Positions 1-7,494 of a DNA stretch of 8,634 nt are shown one piece after another. The first letter of the stretch is position 1, and each line of letters begins with the position of its first letter. This DNA comes from Actinomycetota bacterium (GTDB lineage: Bacteria; Actinomycetota; Humimicrobiia; Humimicrobiales; Humimicrobiaceae): contig JAMCQQ010000184.1 of the NCBI GenBank assembly GCA_023379515.1, forward strand, positions 1 to 8,634. Reading direction: 5' to 3'. Under the pieces are notes generated by a model. The model saw nothing but the letters and a program-made list of their open reading frames with translations. It was not told the DNA's origin and did no database searches. Made by a program: the position numbers and the translations under genes.

Positions 1-499
1 CCTCACCACTTAGGGGTTTCTCCTGGAAACCTACGATTTTCTTATCTTCGTCGAGCAGGACAACACCATACTGCCATGGATCTTCGACTTCGGATAGTGC
101 CAGTGTAGCAATACCACCCTTTTTTTTATGAAATTCCATGACTTCGGTTAAGTTAATATCGGTAAGCGAATCACCGCTGATAACTATAAAGGTTTCTCCT
201 TCAAAAAAATCCTCGACCTTCTTAACGCCGCCTGCGGTCCCTAATAAAGTTTCTTCAAAGGAATAATTAATATTAATTCCCCATTTTGAACCATCATCAA
301 AATAATCCTTTATCGCCTCAGGATACCAGTGCAGATTACATATGATATTCTTGAAATTATGCTTCACAAGCAATTCAATTATATGCTCCATAACAGGCTT
401 GTTTACTATCGGAGCCATTGGTTTGGAAATTAGGTCCGTTAATGGCCTTAATCTCGTTCCCAGACCTGCAGCAAGCACCATAGCTTTATTTTTATTCAT
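1..499 (-). CDS. Sugar-1-phosphate nucleotidyltransferase (mannose-1-phosphate guanylyltransferase-like), N-terminal part, cut by window edge
   Basis: Read by hand on the minus strand from ATG at 499-497; 166 codons are visible before the left edge, so the C-terminus is missing. It begins with the nucleotidyltransferase signature LAAGLGTRLRPLT (residues 9-21), then SKP (26-28), the GTAGG loop (87-91), the metal-binding SGD (108-110) and EKP (160-162). It therefore has the Rossmann-like fold that joins an NTP to a sugar-1-phosphate. The wording (SKPMAPIVNKPVMEHI, SGDSLTDI, GFQEKP) is closest in my memory to the guanylyltransferase domain that in actinobacteria and archaea is often fused to a phosphomannomutase domain; whether that fusion exists here lies outside the window. 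A GGAG ribosome site sits just upstream of the ATG, and the lost mtnA tail ends 13 bases before it, so it belongs to the operon. Substrate (mannose or glucose, GTP or UTP) cannot be fixed from this part. It is a second such enzyme beside the one at 6376-7491. Confidence 0.85.
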   Translation of the reverse strand, partial: MNKNKAMVLAAGLGTRLRPLTDLISKPMAPIVNKPVMEHIIELLVKHNFKNIICNLHWYPEAIKDYFDDGSKWGININYSFEETLLGTAGGVKKVEDFFEGETFIVISGDSLTDINLTEVMEFHKKKGGIATLALSEVEDPWQYGVVLLDEDKKIVGFQEKPLSGE

Positions 500-512
500 A
501 CTTATCTCCGCT

Positions 513-599
513 TCAATGTTTAAAAATTTTTTTAATATTTTCTTTAAATGGAGGATAGATTATACCCTTTTCTGTAATTATAGCCGTAATATTTTGATA
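513..599 (-). pseudogene. mtnA: Orphaned C-terminal tail of mtnA, out of frame
   Basis: The minus strand from 599 to the TGA at 513-515 reads [18 protein letters not shown] followed by [19 protein letters not shown](I/V)..PPF is the characteristic end of methylthioribose-1-phosphate isomerases. It is not in frame with the 629-1564 reading frame, which stops first at 629, and it has no start of its own. Its stop lies 13 bases before the next gene's ATG at 499, normal spacing for this operon, which shows this was the original end of mtnA. The residues just before ITAII (YQN, from about 591-599) come from the inverted patch at 590-607 and are probably not original. The family segment that should precede it, including NPAFDVTP, is absent. 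Confidence 0.85.
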
Positions 600-607
600 T
601 ACCTTTT
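590..607 (-). repeat. 18-base inverted copy of internal mtnA sequence (copy arm)
   Basis: On the minus strand 607 to 590 reads AAAAGGTATATCAAAATA, which is identical to the plus strand at 728-745. In mtnA, 728-745 is the coding sequence for YFDIPF (minus strand), a normal part of the protein, so that arm is the likely source and this arm the copy. It touches the end of the 36-base direct repeat (606-641), overlapping it by two bases, and the genuine mtnA tail resumes directly beyond it. Exact match, flanks diverge on both sides. Confidence 0.85.
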
Positions 608-641
608 AGGTCCCCATTTCCCATGAGTTTAGATATTTCTC
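606..641 (-). repeat. 36-base direct repeat, copy of the ahcY 3' end inside mtnA
   Basis: Positions 606-641 are identical to 1546-1581, with mismatches immediately outside on both sides. The other copy encodes the last eleven residues and stop of AhcY ([11 protein letters not shown]), a normal ending for this family, so it is the probable source. Here the copy sits inside mtnA, brings a TAA into the mtnA frame at 629-631 and ends exactly at the copied ahcY stop codon (606-608). It also carries a duplicate of the ATG used as the predicted mtnA start (here 622-624), which would open only a 26-codon frame of no recognisable content. Confidence 0.95.
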
Positions 642-1564
642 ACTTCATCCTCACATCTTTGCTCTATTGGAATTTCTGATCCGTTTTTTGTTTTCATATC
701 TATTGTAGAAAGAGGTGCAGCTATGTAAAAAGGTATATCAAAATACTTTGCCATTATGGAAATGCTCATCGTCCCTATCTTGTTCGCACAGTCACCATTT
801 GCAGCAATTCTGTCAGCTCCGACTATCACAATGTCTACTTCACCCTCCGACATGAAATAGCCTGACATATTGTCAGTGATTACAAAAAACGGAATTTTTT
901 CCTGGTAAAGCTCCCAGGCTGTAAGCCTCGCACCTTGAAGATAAGGCCTGGTTTCATTAACTATAACATTTTTAACTTTATCTGCACAGTTAAGACTCCT
1001 TATTACTCCAAGTGCGGTACCATAGCCGGAAGTAGCCAGCGCGCCTGCATTGCAATGTGTAAGGATTTTTAATTTTTTCCTGGAATTTGTAAAAATACTT
1101 TTGCCATTCTCACTAAGCCGGTAATTTATCTGCAGGTCCTCTTCCTCAATATTTTCCGCTTCTCTGATAATTAATTTCCTTATCTGGTTTATCGCAAGAT
1201 TACTGTTTTTATTGATGAGTTTATTCATCCTGTCCAGAGCCCAGAAAAGATTAATTGCGGTGGGCCTGGTTTTTGACAGCATGCCGATGCCTGATTTCAG
1301 GTGATTGATAAAAGCCAGCTTGTCCTTCCCTTTAAACTCGATTGCAGCAAGTGCCACTCCATACCCGGCTGTAACTCCAATGGCAGGAGCTCCTCTTACA
1401 ACCATATCTTTTATCGCAATGCCGGCTTCCTCAGATGTTTTGCAGTTTATGTATATTTCTTTAAATGGCAGCCTTCTCTGGTCAATAAGTTTTAAGGTTT
1501 TGTTGTTCCAGATGAGTGTTCTGACATTGCTGCCGCCACTTCTTCTTAGGTCCCCATTTCCCAT
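629..1564 (-). CDS. mtnA: S-methyl-5-thioribose-1-phosphate isomerase, C-terminally truncated by a rearrangement
   Basis: MtnA converts 5-methylthioribose-1-phosphate to methylthioribulose-1-phosphate in the cytoplasm, a step in salvage of methylthioadenosine. The 311-residue frame shows RGAPAIG (58-64), the [10 protein letters not shown] motif with the probable catalytic Cys171, [13 protein letters not shown] (203-215) and [10 protein letters not shown] (249-258) with the probable catalytic Asp251, then NKIGT. It stops after EDEVRNI, whereas the family runs on for about 45 more residues including NPAFDVTP and ITAIITEKG. The tail survives at 513-599 in another frame, so this is a recently broken gene and the product is probably inactive. 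The start is uncertain: the ATG at 1564-1562 overlaps ahcY by 19 bases, adds about 13 unconserved residues before VRTLIW, and has no well-placed ribosome site; no better start in this frame is seen. Identity is certain; activity is doubtful. Confidence 0.85.
   Translation of the reverse strand: MGNGDLRRSGGSNVRTLIWNNKTLKLIDQRRLPFKEIYINCKTSEEAGIAIKDMVVRGAPAIGVTAGYGVALAAIEFKGKDKLAFINHLKSGIGMLSKTRPTAINLFWALDRMNKLINKNSNLAINQIRKLIIREAENIEEEDLQINYRLSENGKSIFTNSRKKLKILTHCNAGALATSGYGTALGVIRSLNCADKVKNVIVNETRPYLQGARLTAWELYQEKIPFFVITDNMSGYFMSEGEVDIVIVGADRIAANGDCANKIGTMSISIMAKYFDIPFYIAAPLSTIDMKTKNGSEIPIEQRCEDEVRNI
728..745 (+). repeat. 18-base inverted repeat, source arm inside mtnA
   Basis: Plus strand 728-745 equals the minus strand of 590-607. 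On the minus strand it encodes YFDIPF of MtnA (about residues 274-279), in the well-conserved stretch before [10 protein letters not shown]. The two arms are about 120 bases apart. Confidence 0.85.
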
Positions 1565-1581
1565 GAGTTTAGATATTTCTC
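1546..1581 (-). repeat. 36-base direct repeat, source copy at the ahcY end
   Basis: Identical to 606-641; the two copies are offset by 940 bases in the same orientation. This copy contains the last codons and the TAA of ahcY and the predicted ATG of mtnA (1562-1564). Its lower boundary coincides exactly with the ahcY stop codon. Confidence 0.95.
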
Positions 1582-2805
1582 CTGCTCCGGTGTTAATTTA
1601 TCAATTGTTATACCCATGCTTTTTAATTTCAATTCGGCTATTTTTTTATCAATTTCTTCCGGAACCACATACACTTTTTTTTCAAGCTTTTTTTTGCTGT
1701 TTTCAAATATATATTTTGCACTCAATGCCTGATTTGCAAAGCTCATATCCATAACACTTGCAGGATGACCTTCTGCGGCACCCAGATTCACAAGCCTGCC
1801 TTCAGCAAGAACATTGACTCTTCTGCCATCTTTCATCTCATACTGCTCAACAAACGGTCTTACCTTTTTTATGCTTTTGCAGTTTTTCTTAAGGTAATTC
1901 AGGTCAATCTCTGCATCGAAATGCCCTGAATTTGCAACAATTGCATTATCCTTGCATAGTTTCAGGATATTTTCACCAATTACATTTAAATTTCCTGTAA
2001 CTGAAAGAAAAATATCGCCTATCTTTGCTGCTTCGATTGCATTCATAACATCGAACCCGTCCATTTTAGCTTCAATTGCTTTAAAAGGATCGACTTCAAG
2101 AACAATGACGCTTGCACCCATTCCTCTTGCTCTCATTGCGACACCCTTGCCGCACCATCCATAACCAACCACAACAAATTTTTTGCCTGACAGCAGTATA
2201 TTTGTTGCTCTCATTATTCCATCAATCGTACTCTGTCCGGTGCCATATCTGTTATCAAAAAAATGTTTTGTCTTTGCTTCATTTACAGCAATTATTGGAT
2301 ATTGGAGCACTCCTTTCTTTTCCATTATTTTAAGTCTGACTACTCCTGTTGTTGTCTCTTCGGTACCACCTATAATGTTGCCGATGAGCTCTTTTCTGCT
2401 GGAATGGACAGTGGAAATCAGATCGGCCCCATCATCCATCGAAACCTGAGGATTGTTGTCAAGAACACTATTTATATGCTTGTAATAGGTCTTGCTGTCT
2501 TCGCCCTTTATTGCAAAAACCGAAATGCCATGATTTTTGACAAGTGACGCAGCAACATCATCCTGGGTGCTCAAAGGGTTTGATGCACATAAAAATACAT
2601 TTGCCCCTCCGCTCTTTAAAGCAATCATAAGATTTGCGGTTTCGGAAGTTACATGGAGGCAGGCTCCAATGGCTTTTCCTTTAAACGGTTTGCTCCTGGA
2701 AAAATCATTATTGATGCCTTCAAGTACAAGCATATCTTTCCCTGCCCACTCAATCTTATTTGCTCCTTCCTTTGCAAGACCAATATCTTTTACATCATAG
2801 TCCAT
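1546..2805 (-). CDS. ahcY: Adenosylhomocysteinase (S-adenosyl-L-homocysteine hydrolase)
   Basis: This cytosolic NAD-dependent enzyme splits S-adenosylhomocysteine to adenosine and homocysteine, removing the inhibitory product of methyltransferases. The 419 residues are complete. Substrate-domain signatures are HVTSET (51-56), [14 protein letters not shown] (73-86), DDGADL (124-129), EETTTGV (149-155) and [11 protein letters not shown] (175-185), with Lys180, Asp184 and Asn185 at the catalytic positions. The NAD-binding loop GYGWCGKG is at 214-221 and NSGHFD at 292-297. It ends [16 protein letters not shown], the short archaeal/Thermotoga-type end without the PDHYRY tail of the longer bacterial and eukaryotic form. 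ATG at 2805 follows a good GGAAGGAG site. It starts 14 bases after the isomerase gene, and its last 36 bases are duplicated inside mtnA. Some archaeal relatives hydrolyse S-inosylhomocysteine instead; sequence reading cannot decide that. Confidence 0.97.
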   Translation of the reverse strand: MDYDVKDIGLAKEGANKIEWAGKDMLVLEGINNDFSRSKPFKGKAIGACLHVTSETANLMIALKSGGANVFLCASNPLSTQDDVAASLVKNHGISVFAIKGEDSKTYYKHINSVLDNNPQVSMDDGADLISTVHSSRKELIGNIIGGTEETTTGVVRLKIMEKKGVLQYPIIAVNEAKTKHFFDNRYGTGQSTIDGIMRATNILLSGKKFVVVGYGWCGKGVAMRARGMGASVIVLEVDPFKAIEAKMDGFDVMNAIEAAKIGDIFLSVTGNLNVIGENILKLCKDNAIVANSGHFDAEIDLNYLKKNCKSIKKVRPFVEQYEMKDGRRVNVLAEGRLVNLGAAEGHPASVMDMSFANQALSAKYIFENSKKKLEKKVYVVPEEIDKKIAELKLKSMGITIDKLTPEQEKYLNSWEMGT

Positions 2806-2819
2806 TAAGTATCTCCTTC

Positions 2820-3896
2820 CTATTTTTTATCCAGTTTTGTAAGTTCCGATTTTAAAATTAATATTTTATCTACAGGTGTTGGATCGGTTCCGTTTAAAAG
2901 TGCCAGATAGACGCTGGCAATATCTCCAAGGTACATAAGAGACATGACTTTTGCAAGTTTGCTTTTCCCCTCTACAGGTATTTCTATTATCTTGTTTAAA
3001 TTATCTTTAATTATTTTAATTGTAGTATCTATCCTTACCTTAATTCTTGAAGTTGCAGCGCTGTCTTTAAAAATTATGAGAATAAAATTTGATGTCAGTT
3101 CCTTTAGGTTTTCCCATCCAACCGTTTCGTTATGGTTAAGCTCAGGGAACTCTGACCAAAAGCTTGGAAATTTAGCATTTTCATTCAATTCACATTTCCA
3201 TCTGAATGCTACCGCGGAAAGGATCCCGCTTGTACCATAAATTATGGGCAGCTTATTGCCAATTTCAAGAGCAATTTGTTTTGCATAATTTTCTCCTGTC
3301 TTCACTTCCCTTCTGTATAGGGAAGCTTTTTTATTAATCAGGTCCAGAGCTTCTTTAATATCGCCGGCATTAATATCTATGATTCCTATTCTGCCAAGTA
3401 CAAGATAAGTTGAAAAAAATAAATATCCGGATGCACCTCTGGGTTGAAACCCTGAAGGTACTTTTATCAAAGTCTGGTTATTTTCCCGGGCAATTTTTTC
3501 CATTTCACCACCTGCAGTCACACATAAAAGAGTGCAGCCTCTCCCCAGCGCCTGAATTGCAGCAGTTATGGTTTCCTCTGTGTTGCCCGAATAACTAACC
3601 GGAATGACCAGCCAGCCGTTTTTGACAAATCCAGGCAAATCATAGCTTTTCACAATCTCAACAGGAATATCAATTTCATCTTTAACAAGACTTTTTATGA
3701 TATCTCCTACAAAACCCGAGCCACCCATACCAAGAATAGCTATACCTGAAAATTTTTTTGATTTTACCCGTCCGAGTTCAATGCTCTCTGCAATTTTTTT
3801 GGAACTTTCCAACTGCAGGTAAAAATTTTCTTCAACCTCCAGCATTCCCTGCCTGTCAAGTTTTTTAATCTTTTCCAGATCATCCAGTATGTTCAT
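2820..3896 (-). CDS. Bifunctional phosphoglucose/phosphomannose isomerase
   Basis: It interconverts fructose-6-phosphate with glucose-6-phosphate and mannose-6-phosphate, supplying the mannose branch used by its neighbours. The 358 residues hold a SIS sugar-phosphate fold: GMGGSG (56-61), SYSGNTEET (101-109), QPRGASGY (151-158), then [20 protein letters not shown] (238-257) and a C-terminal [10 protein letters not shown] (336-345). Glu239 and His255 are spaced as the catalytic Glu/His pair of the Pyrobaculum-type PGI/PMI enzymes. The start is placed at ATG 3896-3894, not at the upstream TTG at 3911, because GGAAGGA at 3909-3903 lies six bases before this ATG and would be coding if the TTG were used. 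It follows the mutase gene by 34 bases. Mycobacterial homologues next to pmmA and sahH have unclear activity, so dual specificity is inferred from motifs only. Confidence 0.9.
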   Translation of the reverse strand: MNILDDLEKIKKLDRQGMLEVEENFYLQLESSKKIAESIELGRVKSKKFSGIAILGMGGSGFVGDIIKSLVKDEIDIPVEIVKSYDLPGFVKNGWLVIPVSYSGNTEETITAAIQALGRGCTLLCVTAGGEMEKIARENNQTLIKVPSGFQPRGASGYLFFSTYLVLGRIGIIDINAGDIKEALDLINKKASLYRREVKTGENYAKQIALEIGNKLPIIYGTSGILSAVAFRWKCELNENAKFPSFWSEFPELNHNETVGWENLKELTSNFILIIFKDSAATSRIKVRIDTTIKIIKDNLNKIIEIPVEGKSKLAKVMSLMYLGDIASVYLALLNGTDPTPVDKILILKSELTKLDKK

Positions 3897-3902
3897 TCTT
3901 GT

Positions 3903-3909
3903 TCCTTCC
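3903..3909 (-). promoter_or_regulatory. Ribosome binding site that decides the isomerase start
   Basis: Minus strand GGAAGGA with six bases to ATG 3896. The in-frame TTG at 3911-3909 overlaps this site and has no comparable site of its own, so the ATG is preferred. Confidence 0.75.
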
Positions 3910-3930
3910 AATCGGTATTTTAGAAATAAA

Positions 3931-5382
3931 TTAATTTAAATCTGTAAGTAACTTTTTACCTATTTTATGAAGATAATCCAATCTTTGAATTGAGCTGCTT
4001 TCAGCATAAACTCTGGTAACTGCTTCAGTGCCGGATACCCTCAACATAAGCCAGCTTCCGTCATCCAGAAAATATTTGTAACCGTCAACAGTCACAGGTT
4101 CCTTGGCACCCTCATTTTTTAAAAGCTCCGGAATCCCGGCTGAAAGCAATTTATTTAATTTCTCTTTTTTATAGGGGTCGGTCTCGTAGTCCCGCCTGCT
4201 GTAAACAAAATATCCAAATTCATTATAAATATCCGCAAGAATCTCATTGACAGTTTTATGCTGTCTGCAAAGAATTTCAAGTAGAATAAGACCCATCAGC
4301 ATCCCATCCCTTTCAGGCATATATCCGCTTGCCCATAATCCGCCGCTCTCCTCGCCGCCCATTATTACTCCGCCGGATAGAATTTCCTCGCTGATGTATT
4401 TGAATCCTACAGGTGTAGTTATAAGTTCAAGGTTATATTTTGCGCATATCCTGTCAATTATTGAGGAAGTGGTAAATGTCTTTACTACTTTGCCGGAAAG
4501 TTTCTTATACCTGACAAGGTAATTCAAAACAATGGCAAAAATATGATGAGAGCTGACAAAATTGCCTTCTTCACCAATTGCACCTATTCTATCCCCATCA
4601 CCATCAAGGCAAATTGCCAGCTTGCAGTGTTTTTCTTTTAATGCTGAAATAGCTTCATTCAAATTATCACCAATTGGTTCAGGATTAATCCCGCCAAAAG
4701 ATGTGTTTATGTTTGAATGTATCTCATGTAATTCAAAAGGATCCAATGATTGTAAGATATTCTTATAAATACTTTGACCTGCCCCATACATCGGATCTAT
4801 AAGCAACGGAAATTTAAAACCCTTTATGATGTCTGTATCCACCAGATTTAAGATATATTTCCTGTAATCCGGAACCAGATCCAGCTTACTTATATCATCA
4901 TGGCCCTGCTCACTATTTACTTCAGCATTGCTTAAATAGGGTCCGGGATTTTTAACATTATTTAAATCATTTACCTTTTTTTCAATTTCTGAGACTATGT
5001 CAGGAGTTGCAGATCCCCCGTAAGGACCTTTTATTTTATAGCCATTATAATAATAAGGATTGTGACTTGCCGTAATCATGATACCCAGGTCGGCTTTGTT
5101 TTCAACAACGGCATAAGAAAGCATCGGCGTGGTTACATAGCTGCTGGAAATCCGGGCAGAAATTCCATTTCCGGTAAAAATTTTTGCAGCAGTTTCTGCA
5201 AACTTATTCGACAGAAAACGGGTATCATATCCTATAATTACTTCAGGGCAATTTTTGGTCTTATTTTTATCTTTCAGATATTCGCTTATCCCGCTGGAGA
5301 TGATTTTTACTTTTTCCTCAATAAAATCAAAACCAATTACGCCTCTCCAGCCATCTGTTCCAAATTTAATTTTTTCCTTCAT
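3931..5382 (-). CDS. Phosphomannomutase/phosphoglucomutase (alpha-D-phosphohexomutase)
   Basis: It moves phosphate between C6 and C1 of hexoses; here the likely job is mannose-6-phosphate to mannose-1-phosphate. The 483-residue protein has the four phosphohexomutase domains: FGTDGWRG near the N-terminus (7-14), the phosphoserine loop TASHNP (104-109, Ser106), the metal loop DGDGDR (260-265), the sugar loop GEESGG (343-348) and the phosphate loop RVSGTE (448-453). All key residues are present, so it should be active. ATG at 5382 follows AGGA closely and lies 10 bases after the gmd stop. The family acts on glucose, mannose or both, and sequence motifs cannot separate these; the isomerase on one side and GDP-mannose enzymes on the other argue for mannose. 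Confidence 0.93.
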   Translation of the reverse strand: MKEKIKFGTDGWRGVIGFDFIEEKVKIISSGISEYLKDKNKTKNCPEVIIGYDTRFLSNKFAETAAKIFTGNGISARISSSYVTTPMLSYAVVENKADLGIMITASHNPYYYNGYKIKGPYGGSATPDIVSEIEKKVNDLNNVKNPGPYLSNAEVNSEQGHDDISKLDLVPDYRKYILNLVDTDIIKGFKFPLLIDPMYGAGQSIYKNILQSLDPFELHEIHSNINTSFGGINPEPIGDNLNEAISALKEKHCKLAICLDGDGDRIGAIGEEGNFVSSHHIFAIVLNYLVRYKKLSGKVVKTFTTSSIIDRICAKYNLELITTPVGFKYISEEILSGGVIMGGEESGGLWASGYMPERDGMLMGLILLEILCRQHKTVNEILADIYNEFGYFVYSRRDYETDPYKKEKLNKLLSAGIPELLKNEGAKEPVTVDGYKYFLDDGSWLMLRVSGTEAVTRVYAESSSIQRLDYLHKIGKKLLTDLN

Positions 5383-5392
5383 GATTTCCTGC

Positions 5393-6364
5393 TTATTTAG
5401 CTATTTGAGTTTTTTTCAACTCATTATAATCATTCTCAACCATAAGCTTTACAAGATTTTCAAAATCAACCTTTGGCTTCCAACCAAGCTTATTCCTTGC
5501 CTTTGTAGAATCGCCAATCAAAAGATCCACTTCTGCAGGCCGGAGCAGTTTTTCATCTATTTTTACATATTTTTCCCAATCAAGACCAAGACACGAAAAT
5601 GAGGCTTCAACCCATTCCTTGACACTGTGGGTCTCCCCGGTACTGATTACATAATCATCAGGAGCGTCCTGCTGCAGCATGAGCCACATTGCTTCTACAT
5701 AATCTTTTGCATATCCCCAGTCTCTTTTGGCATCCAGGTTGCCAAGATAAAGATTTTCAGCAAGCCCCAGCTTTATTTTTGCAACAGCATTTGTAACTTT
5801 TTTCGTTACAAATTCAAGGCCCCTTCTTGGTGATTCATGATTGAAAAGTATGCCGCTTGCTGCAAAAATGCTGTAACTTTCTCTGTAGTTTACAGTAATA
5901 TAATGCCCGTAAACCTTGGCAACCCCATAAGGACTTCTTGGATGAAAAGGTGTATTTTCATTTTGAGGATTTTGTCTTATTTTGCCAAACATTTCGGAAC
6001 TGGATGCCTGGTAAAATTTAATATTCTTATTTACCAGTCTGATAGCCTCAAGCATTCTTGTAACACCTATAGCCGTAAACTCTCCTGTCAGCACTGGCTG
6101 GCTCCATGATGTCGGGACAAATGACATAGCTGCAAGATTATATATCTCATCCGGATCAGCCTGCCTTACTGCACTGATAATTGAAAGCTGGTCAAGCAAA
6201 TCTGCCTGAACAAATTTAATCCTGTCCCTTATATGCTCGACCCTGTCCAATTTTTCAACAGATGATCTCCTAACCATTCCGTAAACTTCGTATCCTTTTT
6301 CAAGCAATAGGTCCGCCAGGTAAGAACCATCCTGACCTGTAATTCCTGTTATCAAAGCTTTCAA
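5393..6364 (-). CDS. gmd: GDP-mannose 4,6-dehydratase
   Basis: It converts GDP-D-mannose to GDP-4-keto-6-deoxy-D-mannose with bound NADP, the branch point to GDP-rhamnose and GDP-fucose. The 323 residues form a short-chain dehydrogenase/reductase fold: dinucleotide motif GITGQDG (7-13), [12 protein letters not shown] (76-87), SSSEMFG (121-127) with Glu124, catalytic YGVAK (Tyr146, Lys150), NHESPRRG (175-182) and [14 protein letters not shown] (214-227), all typical of Gmd. The start is TTG (6364-6362), supported by a strong AGGAGGT site six bases upstream and by the usual [10 protein letters not shown] beginning. It lies 11 bases after the nucleotidyltransferase gene. Because the operon's reductase is Rmd-like, not a fucose synthase, the product is inferred to feed GDP-D-rhamnose. 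Confidence 0.97.
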   Translation of the reverse strand: MKALITGITGQDGSYLADLLLEKGYEVYGMVRRSSVEKLDRVEHIRDRIKFVQADLLDQLSIISAVRQADPDEIYNLAAMSFVPTSWSQPVLTGEFTAIGVTRMLEAIRLVNKNIKFYQASSSEMFGKIRQNPQNENTPFHPRSPYGVAKVYGHYITVNYRESYSIFAASGILFNHESPRRGLEFVTKKVTNAVAKIKLGLAENLYLGNLDAKRDWGYAKDYVEAMWLMLQQDAPDDYVISTGETHSVKEWVEASFSCLGLDWEKYVKIDEKLLRPAEVDLLIGDSTKARNKLGWKPKVDFENLVKLMVENDYNELKKTQIAK

Positions 6365-6370
6365 AACTGC

Positions 6371-6377
6371 ACCTCCT
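6371..6377 (-). promoter_or_regulatory. Ribosome binding site for the TTG start of gmd
   Basis: AGGAGGT on the minus strand, six bases before TTG 6364-6362. No ATG lies near the conserved N-terminus, so this site decides the start. Confidence 0.85.
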
Positions 6378-7491
6378 AAAAAGTTATTTGCCCTTCGGTA
6401 ATAAGCGAATTAACATTGATCTTTATACCATTTTTAAGAATATTATTCTCCTCAATTGTTGTATTGTCACCTATTATTGACATATCCTCAATTTTAACAT
6501 TATCTCCGATTTTTACATTTTTGGATAAAATTGAATTTTTTATAATACAATTTTTCCCAATATGGCAGCCCTCAAAAATTATGCTTTCCGAAATACTGCT
6601 TCCTGCAGAAATTATACAATTATTTCCTATTACTGTAAGCGGCAAAATCCTTGCATCTTTTTCCAGTACTGTCTTATCCCCAATAACAATCGGACCCATT
6701 GCCAGATTTTCCTTGCTGAACTTTGCCCCTTCACCAGCATAGATATTCGGCAAAACTTTCTTATAAGCAAACTTGAAATCAATTTTTCTATCAAGTATAT
6801 CTATATGAGCAGCAAGATATTTTTCAGGTGTTCCGACATCCAGCCAATATGCATTTGAAACAAAACCATATATTTTGTAGCCTAACTTTAAAGCTTTGAT
6901 AACAGGAATTACAGCAAAAGAATAGTTTTCCTTTGGTGGTATATGACCAAGCAAATGTGGTTCAATTATATATGTGCCAGCATTTATAAGATTTGTATTA
7001 ATTTCTTCAAAACTTGGCTTTTCCAGAAATTCTTTAACCTTATTATTCTTGTCAATAGGAACAAGCCCATAGGCCGTAGGGTCCTCTACAGGTGTAAGCG
7101 CTATGGTTATGTCTGCTTTTTTTGCTTTGTGAAAAGCTATCATATTTTTAAGGTTTAAAGAAGTTAAAATATCCCCGTTAAAAACCATGAAAGCATTGTT
7201 GTCCAGATATTTCTCAACATTCTTGATTGCCCCACATGTGCCGAGCGGTTCTTCTTCTGTAATATATGTCAGCTTAACACCTATCTTGTCTCCATCTCCA
7301 AAATAATTTTTAAAAACCTCCGGAAGAAAGCAAGTGGACAAAATTATATCTTTTAAACCATAATCTTTTAGCCATAATATAAAATTTTCCATAAAAGGTT
7401 TATTGACAAGCGGCAGCATTGGTTTAGGATTTAGATATGTAAGGGGTCGCATTCTGGTCCCCTTACCTCCTGCAAGTATAATTGCTTTCAA
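6376..7491 (-). CDS. NDP-sugar nucleotidyltransferase with left-handed beta-helix, probable mannose-1-phosphate guanylyltransferase
   Basis: It joins a nucleoside triphosphate to a sugar-1-phosphate. The 371 residues contain an N-terminal nucleotidyltransferase domain with [13 protein letters not shown] (6-18), PKP (22-24), the metal Asp in NGD (105-107), EKP (157-159), NAGTYI (170-175) and [11 protein letters not shown] (216-226). A C-terminal series of hexapeptide repeats follows (about 264-345, with IVIGDKT, CHIGKNC, VKIGDNV, SIIGDNT), forming a left-handed beta-helix as in GDP-mannose pyrophosphorylases. The sequence alone would also fit a glucose-1-phosphate enzyme; its position between rmd and gmd, 3 and 11 bases away, makes GDP-mannose the likely product. 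TTG start at 7491-7489, with AAGGAG seven bases upstream inside the end of rmd, suggesting translational coupling. Confidence 0.85.
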   Translation of the reverse strand: MKAIILAGGKGTRMRPLTYLNPKPMLPLVNKPFMENFILWLKDYGLKDIILSTCFLPEVFKNYFGDGDKIGVKLTYITEEEPLGTCGAIKNVEKYLDNNAFMVFNGDILTSLNLKNMIAFHKAKKADITIALTPVEDPTAYGLVPIDKNNKVKEFLEKPSFEEINTNLINAGTYIIEPHLLGHIPPKENYSFAVIPVIKALKLGYKIYGFVSNAYWLDVGTPEKYLAAHIDILDRKIDFKFAYKKVLPNIYAGEGAKFSKENLAMGPIVIGDKTVLEKDARILPLTVIGNNCIISAGSSISESIIFEGCHIGKNCIIKNSILSKNVKIGDNVKIEDMSIIGDNTTIEENNILKNGIKINVNSLITEGQITF

Positions 7492-7494
7492 TTT

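Noticed and set aside
544..624. A 26-codon minus-strand frame opened by the duplicated ATG at 622-624
   Set aside because: It is a by-product of the copied ahcY/mtnA junction, has no ribosome site and reads out of frame with the mtnA tail.
590..745. Possible insertion sequence or phase-variation invertible element at the mtnA break
   Set aside because: There is no transposase or recombinase, no terminal inverted repeats flanking a mobile unit and no target duplication; both patches are explained by copies of adjacent coding sequence.
1305..1754. A 149-codon plus-strand open frame, the longest of many plus-strand frames
   Set aside because: It lies antisense to mtnA and ahcY, which have clear family motifs; its translation shows no recognisable domain. 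The other plus-strand frames are likewise shadows of the minus-strand genes.
3897..3911. Five-residue N-terminal extension of the isomerase from a TTG at 3911
   Set aside because: The extension would cover the ribosome site GGAAGGA; the ATG at 3896 has correct spacing and the family does not need the extra residues.
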